Below, in pieces: positions 63,333 to 64,000 of a stretch of DNA of 64,000 nt. The stretch's first letter is position 1, and each line of letters opens with the position of its first letter. The stretch is taken from contig CACYRK010000006.1 of NCBI GenBank assembly GCA_902776835.1, forward strand, positions 62,001 to 126,000, given 5' to 3'. Made by a program: the position numbers and the translations under genes. The DNA comes from an uncultured Bacteroidales bacterium. GTDB lineage: Bacteria; Bacteroidota; Bacteroidia; Bacteroidales; Muribaculaceae. Under the pieces are notes generated by a model that saw nothing but the letters and a program-made list of their open reading frames with translations, was not told the origin of the DNA and made no database searches.

Positions 63333-64000
63333 TTACATGTTCATGCCGCCATCCACTTGGATAACCTGACCAGTGACGTAACTGGCCATGTCGCTGGCCA
63401 GGAAGGTTGCCACGTTGGCGATGTCGTCGACGGTGCCGCCACGGCGCAGAGGAATCTTCTGAGCCCACTCTTTGCGCACCTCTTCGGGCAGAGCCTGGGT
63501 CATTGCGGTGTCGATAAAGCCCGGCGCGATGGCGTTGGCGCGGATGCCGCGGCTGCCCATCTCCTGTGCTACGCTCTTGGCCAGGGCGATAAGGCCGGCC
63601 TTCGACGCGGCATAGTTGGCCTGTCCGGCATTGCCGTGAACGCCCACCACACTGGCCATATTAATGATTGAGCCCACGCGCTGGCGCATCATGATAGGCA
63701 GCAAAGCGTGGATGAAGTTGAATGCCGATTTCAGGTTCACTGCAATCACAGCGTCCCACTGAGCCTCGGTCATGCGCAGCATGATGCCGTCCTTGGTAAT
63801 TCCGGCGTTGTTCACCAGAATGTCGATGCGGCCGAAGTCGGCGTGGATTTGCTTCACCACCTCCTCGGTCTCGGCAAAGTTGGCGGCGTTGCTGGCATAG
63901 CCCTTTGCGCGCACGCCCAGTGCGGCAATCTCTTGCTCGGTCTGCTTGCCGTTCTCGTCAATGACCAGGTCGGTAAACGCGATGTCGGCACCCTCGGCGG
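63333..64000 (-). CDS. fabG: 3-oxoacyl-ACP reductase FabG (C-terminal ~222 residues; start beyond window)
   Basis: The frame stays open to the right edge, so the N-terminal NADP-binding loop is outside. Visible SDR features: NNAGITKDGIMLRM, IINMASVVG with the catalytic Ser, the YAASKAGL motif (Tyr-x3-Lys), EMGSRGIRANAIAPGFIDTA, and the end GQVIQVDGGMNM. This is the standard FabG signature for the NADPH-dependent reduction step of fatty acid synthesis. Residues near the edge (ADIAFTDLVIDENGKQTEQE) correspond to the Rossmann second strand and the loop after it. Confidence 0.92.
   Translation of the reverse strand, partial: AEGADIAFTDLVIDENGKQTEQEIAALGVRAKGYASNAANFAETEEVVKQIHADFGRIDILVNNAGITKDGIMLRMTEAQWDAVIAVNLKSAFNFIHALLPIMMRQRVGSIINMASVVGVHGNAGQANYAASKAGLIALAKSVAQEMGSRGIRANAIAPGFIDTAMTQALPEEVRKEWAQKIPLRRGGTVDDIANVATFLASDMASYVTGQVIQVDGGMNM

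Overview
The window is a chromosomal segment of a Gram-negative Bacteroidales bacterium. The evidence is a SusC/SusD pair, an LpxK lipid A kinase, secreted proteins with dockerin-like or Por-type C-termini, Bacteroidales families (DUF4251, DUF4302, 5-fold beta-flower), and promoters of the Bacteroidetes form TTG/TTTG-N19-21-TAnnTTTG. The DNA is GC-rich for the order. A Muribaculaceae-type gut lineage is a reasonable guess, not a proof. Most genes are ordinary housekeeping. No phage, CRISPR array or defence island was seen.

Layout. 1-6 kb (minus): clpS-clpA, a membrane Ser/Thr kinase, a REP-associated tyrosine transposase (RAYT) between two near-identical repeats, and an operon of a Sel1/barrel protein and an FGE-fold lipoprotein. 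6-20 kb (mostly plus): ligA, a small secreted protein, a secreted alpha/beta hydrolase, a CPBP protease, sppA, lpxK-punA-thiL, and a large GH16 glucanase with three tandem domains and a dockerin. 20-29.6 kb: rpsA diverges from a lemA-DUF2207-DUF2207 operon across a 24-bp tandem array, then recR-coaW and a GT2-GNAT pair. 29.7-43 kb (minus): thrC, a catalytic-domain-only aspartokinase, a YqgE protein, a MITE-like structured element, a dockerin-bearing secreted protein, and the operon susC-susD-metallopeptidase-DUF4302. 43.7-51 kb (plus): an RluA-type pseudouridine synthase, a small secreted protein, class I fumarase, initiator tRNA-fMet, GT4, priA. 51-64 kb: a second MITE-like element, PBP1A (minus), a flavin reductase, a short UvrA paralogue, ispD-recG, a repeat-built beta-flower protein, an M23/LysM hydrolase, a cysteine-less thioredoxin-fold protein, DUF695, and partial fabG.

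The most unusual content is non-coding. (1) Tandem tracts with an exact 9-bp period ([C/A]TAG+5 nt) occur in at least five intergenic regions, mostly 3' of genes. (2) A 24-bp array sits between the rpsA and lemA promoters. (3) Two roughly 300-bp non-coding elements share inverted ends around TGTCCG-TAAA; one holds a 39-bp arm hairpin and is flanked by 11-bp direct repeats. (4) The RAYT is flanked by its presumed cognate repeats, and separate REP-like hairpins of the GTAG+palindrome type lie elsewhere. All positions were read by eye; no database search was run.
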